From positions 1,178,001 to 1,242,000 of the forward strand of contig NZ_JAOPFX010000001.1 of NCBI RefSeq assembly GCF_025515205.1: a stretch of DNA of 64,000 nucleotides, written 5' to 3'. Every line of letters starts with the position of its first letter. The stretch's first letter is position 1. Shown piece by piece: positions 38,606 through 46,504 of this stretch. The translations under genes were made by a program, and so were the position numbers. The notes beneath the pieces were generated by a model. That model did not search any database. It was not told the origin of the DNA and saw nothing but the letters and a program-made list of their open reading frames with translations. The stretch is from Microbacterium fluvii. GTDB lineage: Bacteria; Actinomycetota; Actinomycetes; Actinomycetales; Microbacteriaceae.

Positions 38606-38980
38606 ATGTTCCTGTGGTGGCTGCTGAGTCTGGTCTACGTCGTCTCGTACGTCTTTCTGCTGATCTTCGTCATCACCGATCTCTTCCGCGACGAGAGTGC
38701 GGGCGGCTGGGTGAAAGCGCTGTGGATCATCTTCCTGATCTTCGTGCCCTTCCTCACGGGGATCGTGTACGTCATCGCCCGCGGTGACGGCATGGCCGCG
38801 CGCGCGGCGGCGGTGCGGGGGCGGGCGCCGGAGGACGATGACTACCGCCCTGCGGCGTCGGCGACGCCGGACGAGGACATCGCGCGCGCGCAGCGACTTC
38901 TGGATGCCGGGACGATCTCTCAGGGCGAGTTCGAGGCGCTCAAGAGCAAGGCGCTGGGCAACCGGTTCTACGGTGCGTGA
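38606..38980 (+). CDS. PLDc_N/SHOCT domain small membrane protein
   Basis: A 124-residue protein with two membrane helices (about residues 3-24 and 33-54; second one contains the WIIFLIFVPFLTGIVYVIAR region) in the pattern of phospholipase D N-terminal-like proteins, a linker, and a C-terminal SHOCT motif (DEDIARAQRLLDAGTISQGEF region, about 91-118). SHOCT segments are short helix pairs found at protein ends and may mediate oligomerisation. The function is unknown. The ATG at 38606 has AGGAG 6-10 bases upstream. It stands alone between the pyk terminator and tRNA-Leu. Confidence 0.8.
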   Translation: MFLWWLLSLVYVVSYVFLLIFVITDLFRDESAGGWVKALWIIFLIFVPFLTGIVYVIARGDGMAARAAAVRGRAPEDDDYRPAASATPDEDIARAQRLLDAGTISQGEFEALKSKALGNRFYGA

Positions 38981-38996
38981 GGGGCCGCTCGGAGGG

Positions 38997-39079
38997 TGCC
39001 GGTGGTGGGAGTCGAACCCACACGCCCTCGCGGGCAACCGAGTTTGAGTCGGTCGCGTCTGCCATTCCGCCACACCGGC
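38997..39079 (-). tRNA. tRNA-Leu (anticodon CAA)
   Basis: Read on the minus strand, the 83-base sequence folds as a class II tRNA: acceptor stem GCCGGTG with CACCGGC, D-stem GCG/CGC, anticodon stem ACCGA/TCGGT around the loop CTCAAAC (anticodon CAA, reading UUG), a long variable arm (TGCCCGCGAGGGCGT) and T-stem GTGGG/CCCAC with TTCGACT. The discriminator is A and the CCA end is not encoded. UUG is rare in this GC-rich genome, so this is a minor isoacceptor. Confidence 0.95.
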
Positions 39080-39100
39080 CAGTGCGGATCGACCATACCG

Positions 39101-39106
39101 TAAGAT
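39101..39106 (+). promoter_or_regulatory. -10 box of pdtaR promoter
   Basis: TAAGAT lies 6 bases before a GTG (39113) and 3 bases before an in-frame ATG (39110). The 6-base spacing seen at other leaderless starts favours the GTG. Confidence 0.5.
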
Positions 39107-39112
39107 TCAATG

Positions 39113-39730
39113 GTGACTGAGCAAGAGCAGACCGCTGCGCCCACCGCATCCGCCCCTCGCCGGGTCGTCGTCGCAGAGGATGAGTCGCTCATCCGCCTCG
39201 ACATCGTCGAGATCCTGCGCGACAACGGCTTCGATGTCGTCGGCGAGGCCGGCGACGGCGAGACCGCCGTGCAGCTGGCCACGGAGCTGCGTCCCGACCT
39301 CGTGATCATGGACGTGAAGATGCCGCAGCTCGACGGCATCTCCGCCGCCGAGAAGCTCTCGAAGAACCACATCGCCCCCGTCGTGCTGCTGACCGCGTTC
39401 AGCCAGAAGGAGCTCGTCGAGCGCGCGAGCGAGGCCGGAGCACTGGCCTACGTCGTCAAGCCCTTCACCCCGAACGACCTCCTGCCGGCGATCGAGATCG
39501 CCCTGGCGCGCTACGAGCAGATCATCACGCTCGAAGCCGAGGTCGCCGACATGGTCGAGCGCTTCGAGACCCGCAAGCTCGTCGACCGCGCGAAGGGCCT
39601 GCTCAACGAGAAGATGGGCCTGTCGGAGCCCGAGGCGTTCCGCTGGATCCAGAAGGCGTCGATGGACCGCCGCCTCACGATGCAGGACGTCGCCAAGGCG
39701 ATCATCGAGCAGCTCGCCCCCAAGAAATGA
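39113..39730 (+). CDS. pdtaR: ANTAR-domain response regulator (PdtaR-like)
   Basis: A 205-residue response regulator. The receiver domain has acidic residues in VVVAEDESLIRLD, the phosphorylated aspartate in LVIMDVKMPQ (near residue 66), and VLLTAF and VVKPF for the conserved threonine and lysine. The C-terminal 60 residues form an ANTAR domain (VDRAKGLLNEKMGLSEPEAF region), which binds two-hairpin RNA motifs and stops transcription termination. It resembles Mycobacterium tuberculosis PdtaR (Rv1626). No cognate histidine kinase gene is adjacent. I chose the GTG at 39113 from promoter spacing; the ATG at 39110 adds one residue. A long terminator begins at its stop codon. Confidence 0.92.
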   Translation: MTEQEQTAAPTASAPRRVVVAEDESLIRLDIVEILRDNGFDVVGEAGDGETAVQLATELRPDLVIMDVKMPQLDGISAAEKLSKNHIAPVVLLTAFSQKELVERASEAGALAYVVKPFTPNDLLPAIEIALARYEQIITLEAEVADMVERFETRKLVDRAKGLLNEKMGLSEPEAFRWIQKASMDRRLTMQDVAKAIIEQLAPKK

Positions 39731-39779
39731 GTCGGCTGCGGGTCAATGCCGCGCAGCGGCGTTGACGCGAGCCGACTCA
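39728..39779. terminator. Long hairpin overlapping the pdtaR stop codon
   Basis: TGAGTCGGCT (39728-39737) pairs perfectly with AGCCGACTCA (39770-39779), and the inner part GTCAATGCC/GGCGTTGAC pairs with one G-T wobble, making a stem of about 20 bp. The first three bases are the pdtaR stop codon. It separates the convergent pdtaR and thioesterase genes and can act in both directions. Confidence 0.75.
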
Positions 39780-39786
39780 GGTCGCA

Positions 39787-39845
39787 TCTCGATACGCGCT
39801 TCGCGCTACTCGATAACCGTAGGCCGCGCAGCTGCCGTATCGAGA
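39787..39845. repeat. Candidate palindromic intergenic repeat
   Basis: A perfect 9-bp inverted repeat, TCTCGATAC (39787-39795) and GTATCGAGA (39837-39845), surrounds GCGC-TTC-GCGC (39796-39806) and CTACTCGATAACC. Sequences like CTCGATACGCGCTTCGCGCTACTCGA are, as I recall, scattered in Microbacterium intergenic regions, so this may be a REP-like element. The 137-base gap between pdtaR and the thioesterase gene holds only this and the hairpin before it. Confidence 0.5.
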
Positions 39846-39867
39846 CCTCCTGGATGATCCGGGGGCC

Positions 39868-40296
39868 TCAGGAGGCCGGCAGCTCCTTGATCATGTTGGT
39901 GATGCGCACCGTCGAGCACCGGCGACCCTGATCGTCGGTGACGACGATCTCGTGCACGGTCAGGGATCGGCCGAGGTGGATGGGCGTGCACACGCCCGTG
40001 ACGACGCCCGAGGTGGCGGAGCGCGTGTGGGTGGCATTGATGTCGATGCCCACCGCGAGGCGGCCGGGGCCGGCGTGATAGTTCGCGTGCATCGATCCGA
40101 GCGACTCGCCCAGCACGACATATGCGCCGCCGTGCATGAGTCCGACGGGCTGCGTGTTGCCCTCGACGGGCATCGTGGCCACGGCGCGCTCGGCCGTCAT
40201 CTCGACCCACTCGAAGCCCATCTTCTCGGCGAGGGCGCCGACGCCGCGATGGGTGGCCCACTCGAGTCCTTCGGAGTGCGTGCGGGAGTCTGCCAT
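39868..40296 (-). CDS. PaaI-family hotdog-fold thioesterase
   Basis: A 142-residue hotdog-fold protein that probably cleaves acyl-CoA thioesters. The motif GLMHGGAYVVLGESLGSM near residues 66-83 is the active-site helix start of the PaaI/YbgC-like type, and VGIDINATHTRSA near 96-108 is a family strand. The substrate is unknown; phenylacetyl-CoA or 1,4-dihydroxy-2-naphthoyl-CoA-type esters are known for relatives. The ATG at 40296 is divergent from polA, with 51 bases between them. A much longer open frame on this strand runs back through polA and is a shadow. Confidence 0.88.
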   Translation of the reverse strand: MADSRTHSEGLEWATHRGVGALAEKMGFEWVEMTAERAVATMPVEGNTQPVGLMHGGAYVVLGESLGSMHANYHAGPGRLAVGIDINATHTRSATSGVVTGVCTPIHLGRSLTVHEIVVTDDQGRRCSTVRITNMIKELPAS

Positions 40297-40335
40297 GGCT
40301 CGCTTTCGGGTCGGCGGGGTGTCGTACCCGGCGCC

Positions 40336-40341
40336 TAAGCT
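40336..40341 (+). promoter_or_regulatory. -10 box of leaderless polA promoter
   Basis: TAAGCT lies exactly 6 bases before the GTG start of polA, with no ribosome binding site in between. Confidence 0.55.
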
Positions 40342-40347
40342 TGCAGG

Positions 40348-42981
40348 GTGACGGACTCCGCAAAGCCTACCCTCCTGGTCGTCGACGGTCATTCGCTGGC
40401 ATATCGGGCGTTCTTCGCCCTCCCGGTGGACAACTTCACGACGAAAGACGGCCAGCACACCAACGGCATCTACGGCTTCCTGTCGATGTTCGTCAACCTC
40501 GTCAAGGCCGAGAAGCCGACCCACCTCGCGGTCGCCTTCGATACGTCGCGGCAGTCGTTCCGCACCCGGGAATACGCGGAGTACAAGGCGAACCGCTCGG
40601 AGTCGCCGGCCGAGTTCAAGGGGCAGATCCCGCTGCTGCAGGAGTGCCTGGCGGCGATGAACGTGACGGTGCTCACGAAAGAAGACATCGAGGCAGACGA
40701 CATCCTCGCGACCCTCGCGACCCAGGGCGCCGACCAGGGCTACGACGTGCTCGTGTGCTCGGGCGACCGCGACACCATCCAGCTCGTCACCGACGACGTC
40801 ACGCTGCTCTACCCGAGCGTGCAGGGCGTCTCGCAGCTCAAGCGCTACGACCCCGCCGCGGTGCAGGAGAAATACGGCCTGCCGCCGCAGAACTACCCCG
40901 ATATCGCCGCCCTCGTGGGGGAGACCAGCGACAACCTGCCCGGCGTGCCGAAGGTGGGGGAGAAGACCGCGGTCAAGTGGCTCACCCAGTGGGGGAGCCT
41001 CGACGCCCTGCTCGAGAACGCCGACAAGATCTCCGGCGTCGTGGGCGGCAACCTCCGAGAGCACCTCGACGACGTGCGCCGCAATCGTGCCCTCAACCGC
41101 CTGCTGCGCGATGTGGAGCTGCCGGTGGGCCCCGCCGATCTCGCGGTGCAGCCGATCGATGCGCAGGCCGTGCGCGACATCTTCGCCCGTCTCGAGTTCC
41201 GCACGCTGCTGCCCCGGGTGTTCGAGGCCTCCGGAATCGTGGCCGCCGACGAGCCGGTCGAGCCTGCGACGCCGCTCCCCACCGCGACACAGCTCGACCC
41301 GGCCGCCCTTGCTGCCTGGGCGGCATCGGCCGAGAGCGAGCTGGGCGTCACGGTCGCGGTCGATGGTGGCAGACCCGCGCGGATCGGGCTCGCCGGCGCG
41401 ACCGAGGCCGTCGAGACGACCTGGACGACGGATGCCGCAGCCGCTCTCGCGCCCTGGCTCGCCTCGGACGCCCCCAAGGTCTTCTCCGACGCCAAGCCGC
41501 AGCTCAAGGCGCTGCGTCGCGACGGCCTTGCCGTGGGCGGACTCGCGTTCGATGCTCTGCTCGCCGGGTGGCTGCTGCGCCCGAGCCTGCCGGACAAGTC
41601 GCTCGCAGACCTCGTCGACCGCTACCTCGGCGAGAAGCTGCCTGAAGCCGACCCCACCCAGCTCGTGCCCGAGACGGAGGGTGCGACCCCCGGCCAGCTC
41701 TCATGGTTCACGGTGCGTGTGGTCGAGGCGCTGCGCGCCGAGCTGCCCGAGAGCGTGGCGGAGGTGCTGACAGACATCGAGCTGCCGACGCTGCTGGCGC
41801 TGGCCGATATGGAGCTGGCCGGCGTCGCCGTGTCGCACGAGAAGCTCTCGGGGTTCTCGGGCGAGCTCTCGACCAGGGCCGACGCGCTCGCGCAGGACGC
41901 CTATGCCGCGATCGGGCGCGAAGTGAACCTCGGCTCGCCCAAGCAGCTGCAGGAGGTGCTGTTCGACGAGCTGCAGCTGCCCAAGACGCGCAAGACCAAG
42001 ACCGGGTACACCACCGACGCCGCCGCCCTCGCCGACCTGCAGGAGAGCGTCGACCACCCGTTCCTCGCCCTGCTGCTGGCCCACCGCGAGGCCACCAAGC
42101 TCCGCCAGATCATCGATTCGCTCGACGTCGCGATCGCTGCCGACGGCCGCGTGCACACGACCTACGTGCAGACCGGCAGCCAGACGGGACGCCTGTCGAG
42201 CACCGACCCGAACCTGCAGAACATCCCGGTGCGCACGGCCGAGAGCCGCCGCATCCGCGCCGCCTTCGAGGTGGGCAGCGGCTACGAGACGCTGCTGACG
42301 GCCGACTACTCGCAGATCGAGATGCGCATCATGGCGCACCTGTCGGGTGACCCCGGCCTGATCGAGGCGTTCAACTCGGGGGAGGACCTGCACCGGTTCG
42401 TCGGTGCCCGTGTGTTCGGCGTCGAGCCGGCAGAGGTCACGCCGTTCATGCGCACGAAGGTCAAGGCGATGTCGTACGGACTGGTCTACGGCCTCAGCGC
42501 CTTCGGCCTGTCGAAGCAGCTGCGCATCGAGCAGTCCGAGGCCAAGCAGCTGATGATGGAGTACTTCGCGCGGTTCGGCGCCGTGCGCGACTACCTGCGC
42601 TCGTCGGTCGAGCAGGCCAAGATCGACGGCTACACCGAGACGATCTTCGGGCGCCGCCGCCCCTTCCCCGACCTGTCGAGTCCCAACCGCGTGCTGCGCG
42701 AGAACGCCGAGCGGGCCGCGCTGAACGCCCCGATCCAGGGCAGCGCCGCCGACATCATGAAGATCGCGCTGTTCCACATCCACGAGCAGTTCGCCGCCGA
42801 GGGACTGGCCTCCCGCATCCTGCTGCAGATCCACGACGAACTCGTGATCGAAGTGGCCGACGGCGAGTGGGATGCCGCGGAGCGCATCGTGCGCGAGCGC
42901 ATGGGCGACGCGGCGACGCTCTCGGTGCCGCTGGACGTGCAGATCGGCAGAGGCGCGAACTGGGACGACGCCGCGCACTGA
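40348..42981 (+). CDS. polA: DNA polymerase I
   Basis: An 877-residue repair and Okazaki-fragment polymerase. The N-terminal 290 residues are the 5'-3' exonuclease (VVDGHSLAYRAFFALP; VCSGDRDTIQL; GDTSDNLPGVP-like ETSDNLPGVPKVGEKTA). The middle region lacks a full set of proofreading DEDD residues, as in other actinobacterial PolA. The polymerase domain has motif A DYSQIEMRIMAHLSGDP near residue 653, motif B RTKVKAMSYGLVYG near 702 and motif C QIHDELVIEV near 828. It begins at a GTG and stands alone between the divergent thioesterase gene and the DUF885 gene, which has its own promoter. Confidence 0.97.
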   Translation: MTDSAKPTLLVVDGHSLAYRAFFALPVDNFTTKDGQHTNGIYGFLSMFVNLVKAEKPTHLAVAFDTSRQSFRTREYAEYKANRSESPAEFKGQIPLLQECLAAMNVTVLTKEDIEADDILATLATQGADQGYDVLVCSGDRDTIQLVTDDVTLLYPSVQGVSQLKRYDPAAVQEKYGLPPQNYPDIAALVGETSDNLPGVPKVGEKTAVKWLTQWGSLDALLENADKISGVVGGNLREHLDDVRRNRALNRLLRDVELPVGPADLAVQPIDAQAVRDIFARLEFRTLLPRVFEASGIVAADEPVEPATPLPTATQLDPAALAAWAASAESELGVTVAVDGGRPARIGLAGATEAVETTWTTDAAAALAPWLASDAPKVFSDAKPQLKALRRDGLAVGGLAFDALLAGWLLRPSLPDKSLADLVDRYLGEKLPEADPTQLVPETEGATPGQLSWFTVRVVEALRAELPESVAEVLTDIELPTLLALADMELAGVAVSHEKLSGFSGELSTRADALAQDAYAAIGREVNLGSPKQLQEVLFDELQLPKTRKTKTGYTTDAAALADLQESVDHPFLALLLAHREATKLRQIIDSLDVAIAADGRVHTTYVQTGSQTGRLSSTDPNLQNIPVRTAESRRIRAAFEVGSGYETLLTADYSQIEMRIMAHLSGDPGLIEAFNSGEDLHRFVGARVFGVEPAEVTPFMRTKVKAMSYGLVYGLSAFGLSKQLRIEQSEAKQLMMEYFARFGAVRDYLRSSVEQAKIDGYTETIFGRRRPFPDLSSPNRVLRENAERAALNAPIQGSAADIMKIALFHIHEQFAAEGLASRILLQIHDELVIEVADGEWDAAERIVRERMGDAATLSVPLDVQIGRGANWDDAAH

Positions 42982-43035
42982 GACACGCGCGCATCGACGG
43001 TGCGCCGACCGCGCGCGGAACGGGGCGGGTCGACG

Positions 43036-43041
43036 TAGGCT
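43036..43041 (+). promoter_or_regulatory. -10 box of leaderless DUF885 gene promoter
   Basis: TAGGCT lies exactly 6 bases before the ATG at 43048, without a ribosome binding site. Confidence 0.55.
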
Positions 43042-43047
43042 CGAGGG

Positions 43048-44721
43048 ATGACAGATTCTGCCCGCACCCCGACGCCGATCGACACGATCGCCGACGCCTG
43101 GGTCGACACCCTCGCCGAACTCGAGCCGACGCTGGCGACCTACATCGGCCGCTTCGAGTACAACGACCGCTTCGGCGACACCTCGCCGGCCGGGCACGAC
43201 GCCCTCGCCGCCGCCGCGCGGGCGACCCTCGCCGACATGAAGGCCGCCACGCCGGTCGACGACATCGACGCCGTCACCCGCGACGACCTCGTCCGCGAGC
43301 TCGAGCTGAGCCTCGAGCTGTACGACGCGAAGTGGCACCTGCGCGACCTCAACGTGATCGCCTCTCCCGCGCAGGATCTGCGGTCGGTCTTCGACCTCAT
43401 GCCCACCGACACCGCCGATGACTGGGCCGTCGTCTCCACGCGTCTGCGCGCGCTGCCCGCCGCGATCGCCGGCTACATCGAGACGCTGCGCGAAGGCATC
43501 TCGCAGGGCATCGTGCCCGCCCGCCGCCAGGTGAACGAGGTCGTCACCCAGATCGCCCGCTACACCTCCGACAACGGCTTCTTCGCGGAGTTCGCCGGCA
43601 ACGCGGCACCCGCCGAAGGGAGCCTTCCGGCATCCCTCGCCCGGCAGCTCTCCGACCACGCAGGGGCTGCGCGGGTCGCCTACGACGAGCTCGCCCAGTT
43701 CCTGGCGGGCGAGCTCGCTCCGGTGGCAGGCGAGGCCGACGGCGTGGGCCGCGAGCTGTATGCGCTGCACTCCCGCCGGTTCCTCGGCGCCGAGATCGAT
43801 CTCGACGAGACCTACGAGTGGGGCATCGAGGAGCTCGCCCGCATGGTCGCCGAGCAGGAGTCCATCGCGAACGAGATCCTCCCGGGCGCCACGGTCGAAG
43901 AGGCCGTCGCGTTCCTCGAGAAAGGCGCGTCGCGCAAGCTCGTCGGCACAGAGGCGCTGCAGAAGTGGATGCAGGAGACCAGCGACCGGGCCGTCGCCGA
44001 GCTCGGCAAGAGCCACTTCGACATCGCCGAGCCGATCCGCAGGCTCGAGTGCATGATCGCGCCCACGAAGGAGGGCGGGATCTACTACACGGGTCCGACC
44101 GACGACTTCTCGCGCCCTGGCCGCATGTGGTGGTCGGTGCCCGGGGGCGTCGAGGACTTCGACACCTGGCGTGAGCTCACGACCGTCTACCACGAGGGCG
44201 TGCCCGGTCACCACCTGCAGATCGCGCAGGCGGTCTACAACCGTGCGCAGCTGAACTCGTGGCGACGTCTGCTCGCCGGCACGAGCGGTCACGCCGAGGG
44301 CTGGGCGCTGTATGCGGAGCGGCTCATGGAGCAGCTCGGCTACCTCGACGACCCCGCCGACCGGCTTGGCATGCTCGACGGCCAGCGCATGCGTGCCGCG
44401 CGCGTCGTGCTCGACATCGGCGTGCATCTGGGCAAACCGCGTCCCGATGGCGAGGGCACGTGGGATGCCGACTACGCGCTGGAGTTCATGCGCCGCAACG
44501 TCAACATGTCCGACGAGTTCGTGCAGTTCGAGGTCAACCGCTACCTCGGCTGGCCGGGGCAGGCACCCTCGTACAAGGTGGGGCAGCGCATCTGGGAGCA
44601 GCTGCGCGACGACGTGAGCGAGGCGCAGGGCGACGCGTTCGACATCAAGGCGTTCCACAAGCGCGCCCTCGACATCGGCGGCGTCGGCCTCGACACGCTG
44701 CGGGCCGCGCTCGCGCGCTGA
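43048..44721 (+). CDS. DUF885 family metalloprotein, putative peptidase
   Basis: A 557-residue, mostly helical protein of the DUF885 family. The zinc-binding signature is HEGVPGHH (His382, Glu383, His388, His389), with AEGWALYAERLMEQLGY about 33 residues later giving the third ligand, as in M32-like metallopeptidases. No signal peptide is visible, so it is probably cytosolic. Substrate unknown; peptides are likely. It starts at an ATG with a -10 box 6 bases upstream and converges with the phosphoribosyltransferase gene across a shared terminator. Confidence 0.88.
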   Translation: MTDSARTPTPIDTIADAWVDTLAELEPTLATYIGRFEYNDRFGDTSPAGHDALAAAARATLADMKAATPVDDIDAVTRDDLVRELELSLELYDAKWHLRDLNVIASPAQDLRSVFDLMPTDTADDWAVVSTRLRALPAAIAGYIETLREGISQGIVPARRQVNEVVTQIARYTSDNGFFAEFAGNAAPAEGSLPASLARQLSDHAGAARVAYDELAQFLAGELAPVAGEADGVGRELYALHSRRFLGAEIDLDETYEWGIEELARMVAEQESIANEILPGATVEEAVAFLEKGASRKLVGTEALQKWMQETSDRAVAELGKSHFDIAEPIRRLECMIAPTKEGGIYYTGPTDDFSRPGRMWWSVPGGVEDFDTWRELTTVYHEGVPGHHLQIAQAVYNRAQLNSWRRLLAGTSGHAEGWALYAERLMEQLGYLDDPADRLGMLDGQRMRAARVVLDIGVHLGKPRPDGEGTWDADYALEFMRRNVNMSDEFVQFEVNRYLGWPGQAPSYKVGQRIWEQLRDDVSEAQGDAFDIKAFHKRALDIGGVGLDTLRAALAR

Positions 44722-44732
44722 CGCGCATCGAC

Positions 44733-44779
44733 CGGATGCCGAGGTCAGCGGCCCAGCAGGGCAGTGACCTCGGCATCCG
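44733..44779. terminator. Two-way terminator overlapping the phosphoribosyltransferase gene end
   Basis: A perfect 15-bp inverted repeat, CGGATGCCGAGGTCA (44733-44747) and TGACCTCGGCATCCG (44765-44779), with a 17-base loop. It lies 11 bases after the DUF885 stop and its left arm includes the stop codon of the minus-strand gene, so it covers the last codons of that gene. Confidence 0.7.
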
Positions 44780-45359
44780 TCGTCTGGGTGAAATCGTCGT
44801 AGTACTGCCCGACCGCCCAGAAGCCGCGCTCCCTGTGCGGACAGACGAACTCGTCGACCTCGGCGGGAGGGGTCCAGGATGCCGGTGCCACCGGCACCGC
44901 GAGGATGAGGCGCGCACAGCCCTGCGCCCGCACCGCCAGGCACGCCGCCGCAGCGGTGGACCCGGTCGCGATGCCGTCGTCGATGACGATCGCAGTGCGC
45001 TGCGCGAGGTCGGCGCCCAGCGCCCCGAACGTGCGGGAACGGCGCTCCAGTTCGGTGCGCTCGCGCCGCTCGGTCTTCTCCAGCTCGCGCTCGGAGACGT
45101 GCTCGGCGCGCACGGCGCGGCCGTCGATCACTCTCACCCCGTCGGCGATGGCGCCGACGGCATACTCCTCGTTCCGAGGCGACCCGAGCTTGCGCACGAC
45201 GGCGGCCGCGAGCGGCAGGTCGAGCGCGCGGGCCACCTCGGCCGCCACCACGACCCCGCCGCGGGGGATGCCGACGGCGACGGCATCGGAGCCCAGCCAG
45301 GCCTCGAGCGCCTGCGCCAGGTGCCGCCCGGCATCGGAGCGGTCCGCGAAGATGGCCAC
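44745..45359 (-). CDS. Phosphoribosyltransferase domain protein
   Basis: A 204-residue type I phosphoribosyltransferase-fold protein. The PRPP loop AIVIDDGIATGSTAAAA lies near residues 123-139, and GIPRGGVVVAAEVA near 30-43 and the basic KLGSPRNEEYAVGA segment near 62-75 match the family often encoded beside dienelactone hydrolase domains. There is no base-specific signature, so the substrate is unknown. The GTG start has TAGCGT 6 bases upstream (minus strand), predicting a leaderless mRNA. The end overlaps a hairpin terminator. Confidence 0.85.
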   Translation of the reverse strand: MAIFADRSDAGRHLAQALEAWLGSDAVAVGIPRGGVVVAAEVARALDLPLAAAVVRKLGSPRNEEYAVGAIADGVRVIDGRAVRAEHVSERELEKTERRERTELERRSRTFGALGADLAQRTAIVIDDGIATGSTAAAACLAVRAQGCARLILAVPVAPASWTPPAEVDEFVCPHRERGFWAVGQYYDDFTQTTDAEVTALLGR

Positions 45360-45365
45360 AGCGTC

Positions 45366-45371
45366 ACGCTA
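45366..45371 (-). promoter_or_regulatory. -10 box of leaderless phosphoribosyltransferase promoter
   Basis: On the minus strand TAGCGT (45371-45366) lies exactly 6 bases before the GTG at 45359. The rest of the 79-base divergent gap holds TATGCATGCGCAT (45411-45423) and the ribosome binding site of the next gene. Confidence 0.5.
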
Positions 45372-45438
45372 CGCCCGAGGCGGGAATGAAAGCGGCCCGG
45401 CGCCGGTTCGTATGCATGCGCATGGAATGGAGACGCAC

Positions 45439-46485
45439 ATGACCATCGACCCCACGGCAGTGGAATTCGGCCTCGACACCTTCGGCGACGTCACCCACGA
45501 CGACGCCGGCACGCCGCTCAGCGACGCCCAGACGATCCGCGACGTCGTCGACCAGGCGGTGCTCGCCGACGAGGTCGGCCTCGCCTTCTTCGGGGTGGGG
45601 GAGCACCATCGCCACGAGTTCGCTGTGTCGAGTCCCGAGATCGTGCTCGCAGCCGCCGCGGCCCGCACCCGCAGCATCCGCCTCGGCACCGCCGTCACGG
45701 TGCTCTCGAGCGACGACCCGGTGCGCGTCTACGAGCGGTTCGCGACCCTCGATGCCGTCTCGAACGGGCGCGCCGAGGTGATCCTCGGTCGGGGCTCGTT
45801 CACCGAGTCGTTCCCGCTGTTCGGCTACGACCTGCGTGACTACGAGCGCCTGTTCGAAGAGAAGCTCGAGCTGTTCGCGCAGCTGATGACCGAGAGGCCG
45901 GTCACATGGCAGGGCACGATGCGAGCGGCCCTCGAAGGGGCCGATGTCTTCCCCAAGACCGAACGCGGACTCACCGCATGGGTGGGCGTGGGCGGCAGCC
46001 CCGAGTCGGTCGTGCGCACCGCCCGCTACGGGTACGGCCTGATGCTCGCGATCATCGGCGGCTCCGCGGCGCGATTCCGTCCGTACGTCGACCTGTTCCA
46101 CCGCTCGCTCGACTCGTTCGGGCAGCCGGCACGACCCGTCGGTGTGCACTCGCCTGGTCACATCGCCGACACGGATCAGCAGGCGTGGGAGGAGCTCTAT
46201 CCCGCGATCGAGGCGAACCGCAACGCCATCGGCGCCGAGCGGGGCTGGCCGCCGTACAGCCGGCTGCAGTTCCAGCACGACGTCGGTCCCGAGGGCTCCG
46301 TGTACGCCGGTGCGCCCGAGACCGTCGCCCGCAAGATCGCCGACACTGTGCGGACCCTCGGCGCGCGGCGGTTCGACCTCAAGTTCTCCAACGGCACGCT
46401 CTCGCACGGGCGGATGCTGCGCTCGATCGAGCTGTACGGCACGCAGGTCGCCCCGCGCGTGCGTGAGCTGCTCGCCGACGGCTGA
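45439..46485 (+). CDS. LLM-class flavin-dependent oxidoreductase
   Basis: A 348-residue TIM-barrel protein of the bacterial luciferase-like group. The N-terminal part EVGLAFFGVGEHHRHEF near residues 45-61 and IRLGTAVTVLSSDDPVRVYERFATLD near 78-103 (shown here in pieces by position) are typical of the subgroup that reduces or oxidises with FMN. There is no fused reductase, so it uses free FMNH2 from another enzyme. Substrate unknown. The ATG at 45439 has GGAG at 45429-45432; earlier in-frame ATGs lack support. The MFS gene follows with its own -10 box. Confidence 0.88.
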   Translation: MTIDPTAVEFGLDTFGDVTHDDAGTPLSDAQTIRDVVDQAVLADEVGLAFFGVGEHHRHEFAVSSPEIVLAAAAARTRSIRLGTAVTVLSSDDPVRVYERFATLDAVSNGRAEVILGRGSFTESFPLFGYDLRDYERLFEEKLELFAQLMTERPVTWQGTMRAALEGADVFPKTERGLTAWVGVGGSPESVVRTARYGYGLMLAIIGGSAARFRPYVDLFHRSLDSFGQPARPVGVHSPGHIADTDQQAWEELYPAIEANRNAIGAERGWPPYSRLQFQHDVGPEGSVYAGAPETVARKIADTVRTLGARRFDLKFSNGTLSHGRMLRSIELYGTQVAPRVRELLADG

Positions 46486-46492
46486 CCGGCAA

Positions 46493-46498
46493 TACGAT
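46493..46498 (+). promoter_or_regulatory. -10 box of leaderless MFS gene promoter
   Basis: TACGAT lies exactly 6 bases before the ATG at 46505. The spacer is GGCGGG, which could alternatively serve as a poor ribosome binding site in a read-through transcript. Confidence 0.45.
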
Positions 46499-46504
46499 GG
46501 CGGG

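Noticed and set aside
40341..41645. 434-codon plus-strand frame inside polA
   Set aside because: It is an out-of-frame Arg-rich and Ala-rich shadow of the polA coding sequence.
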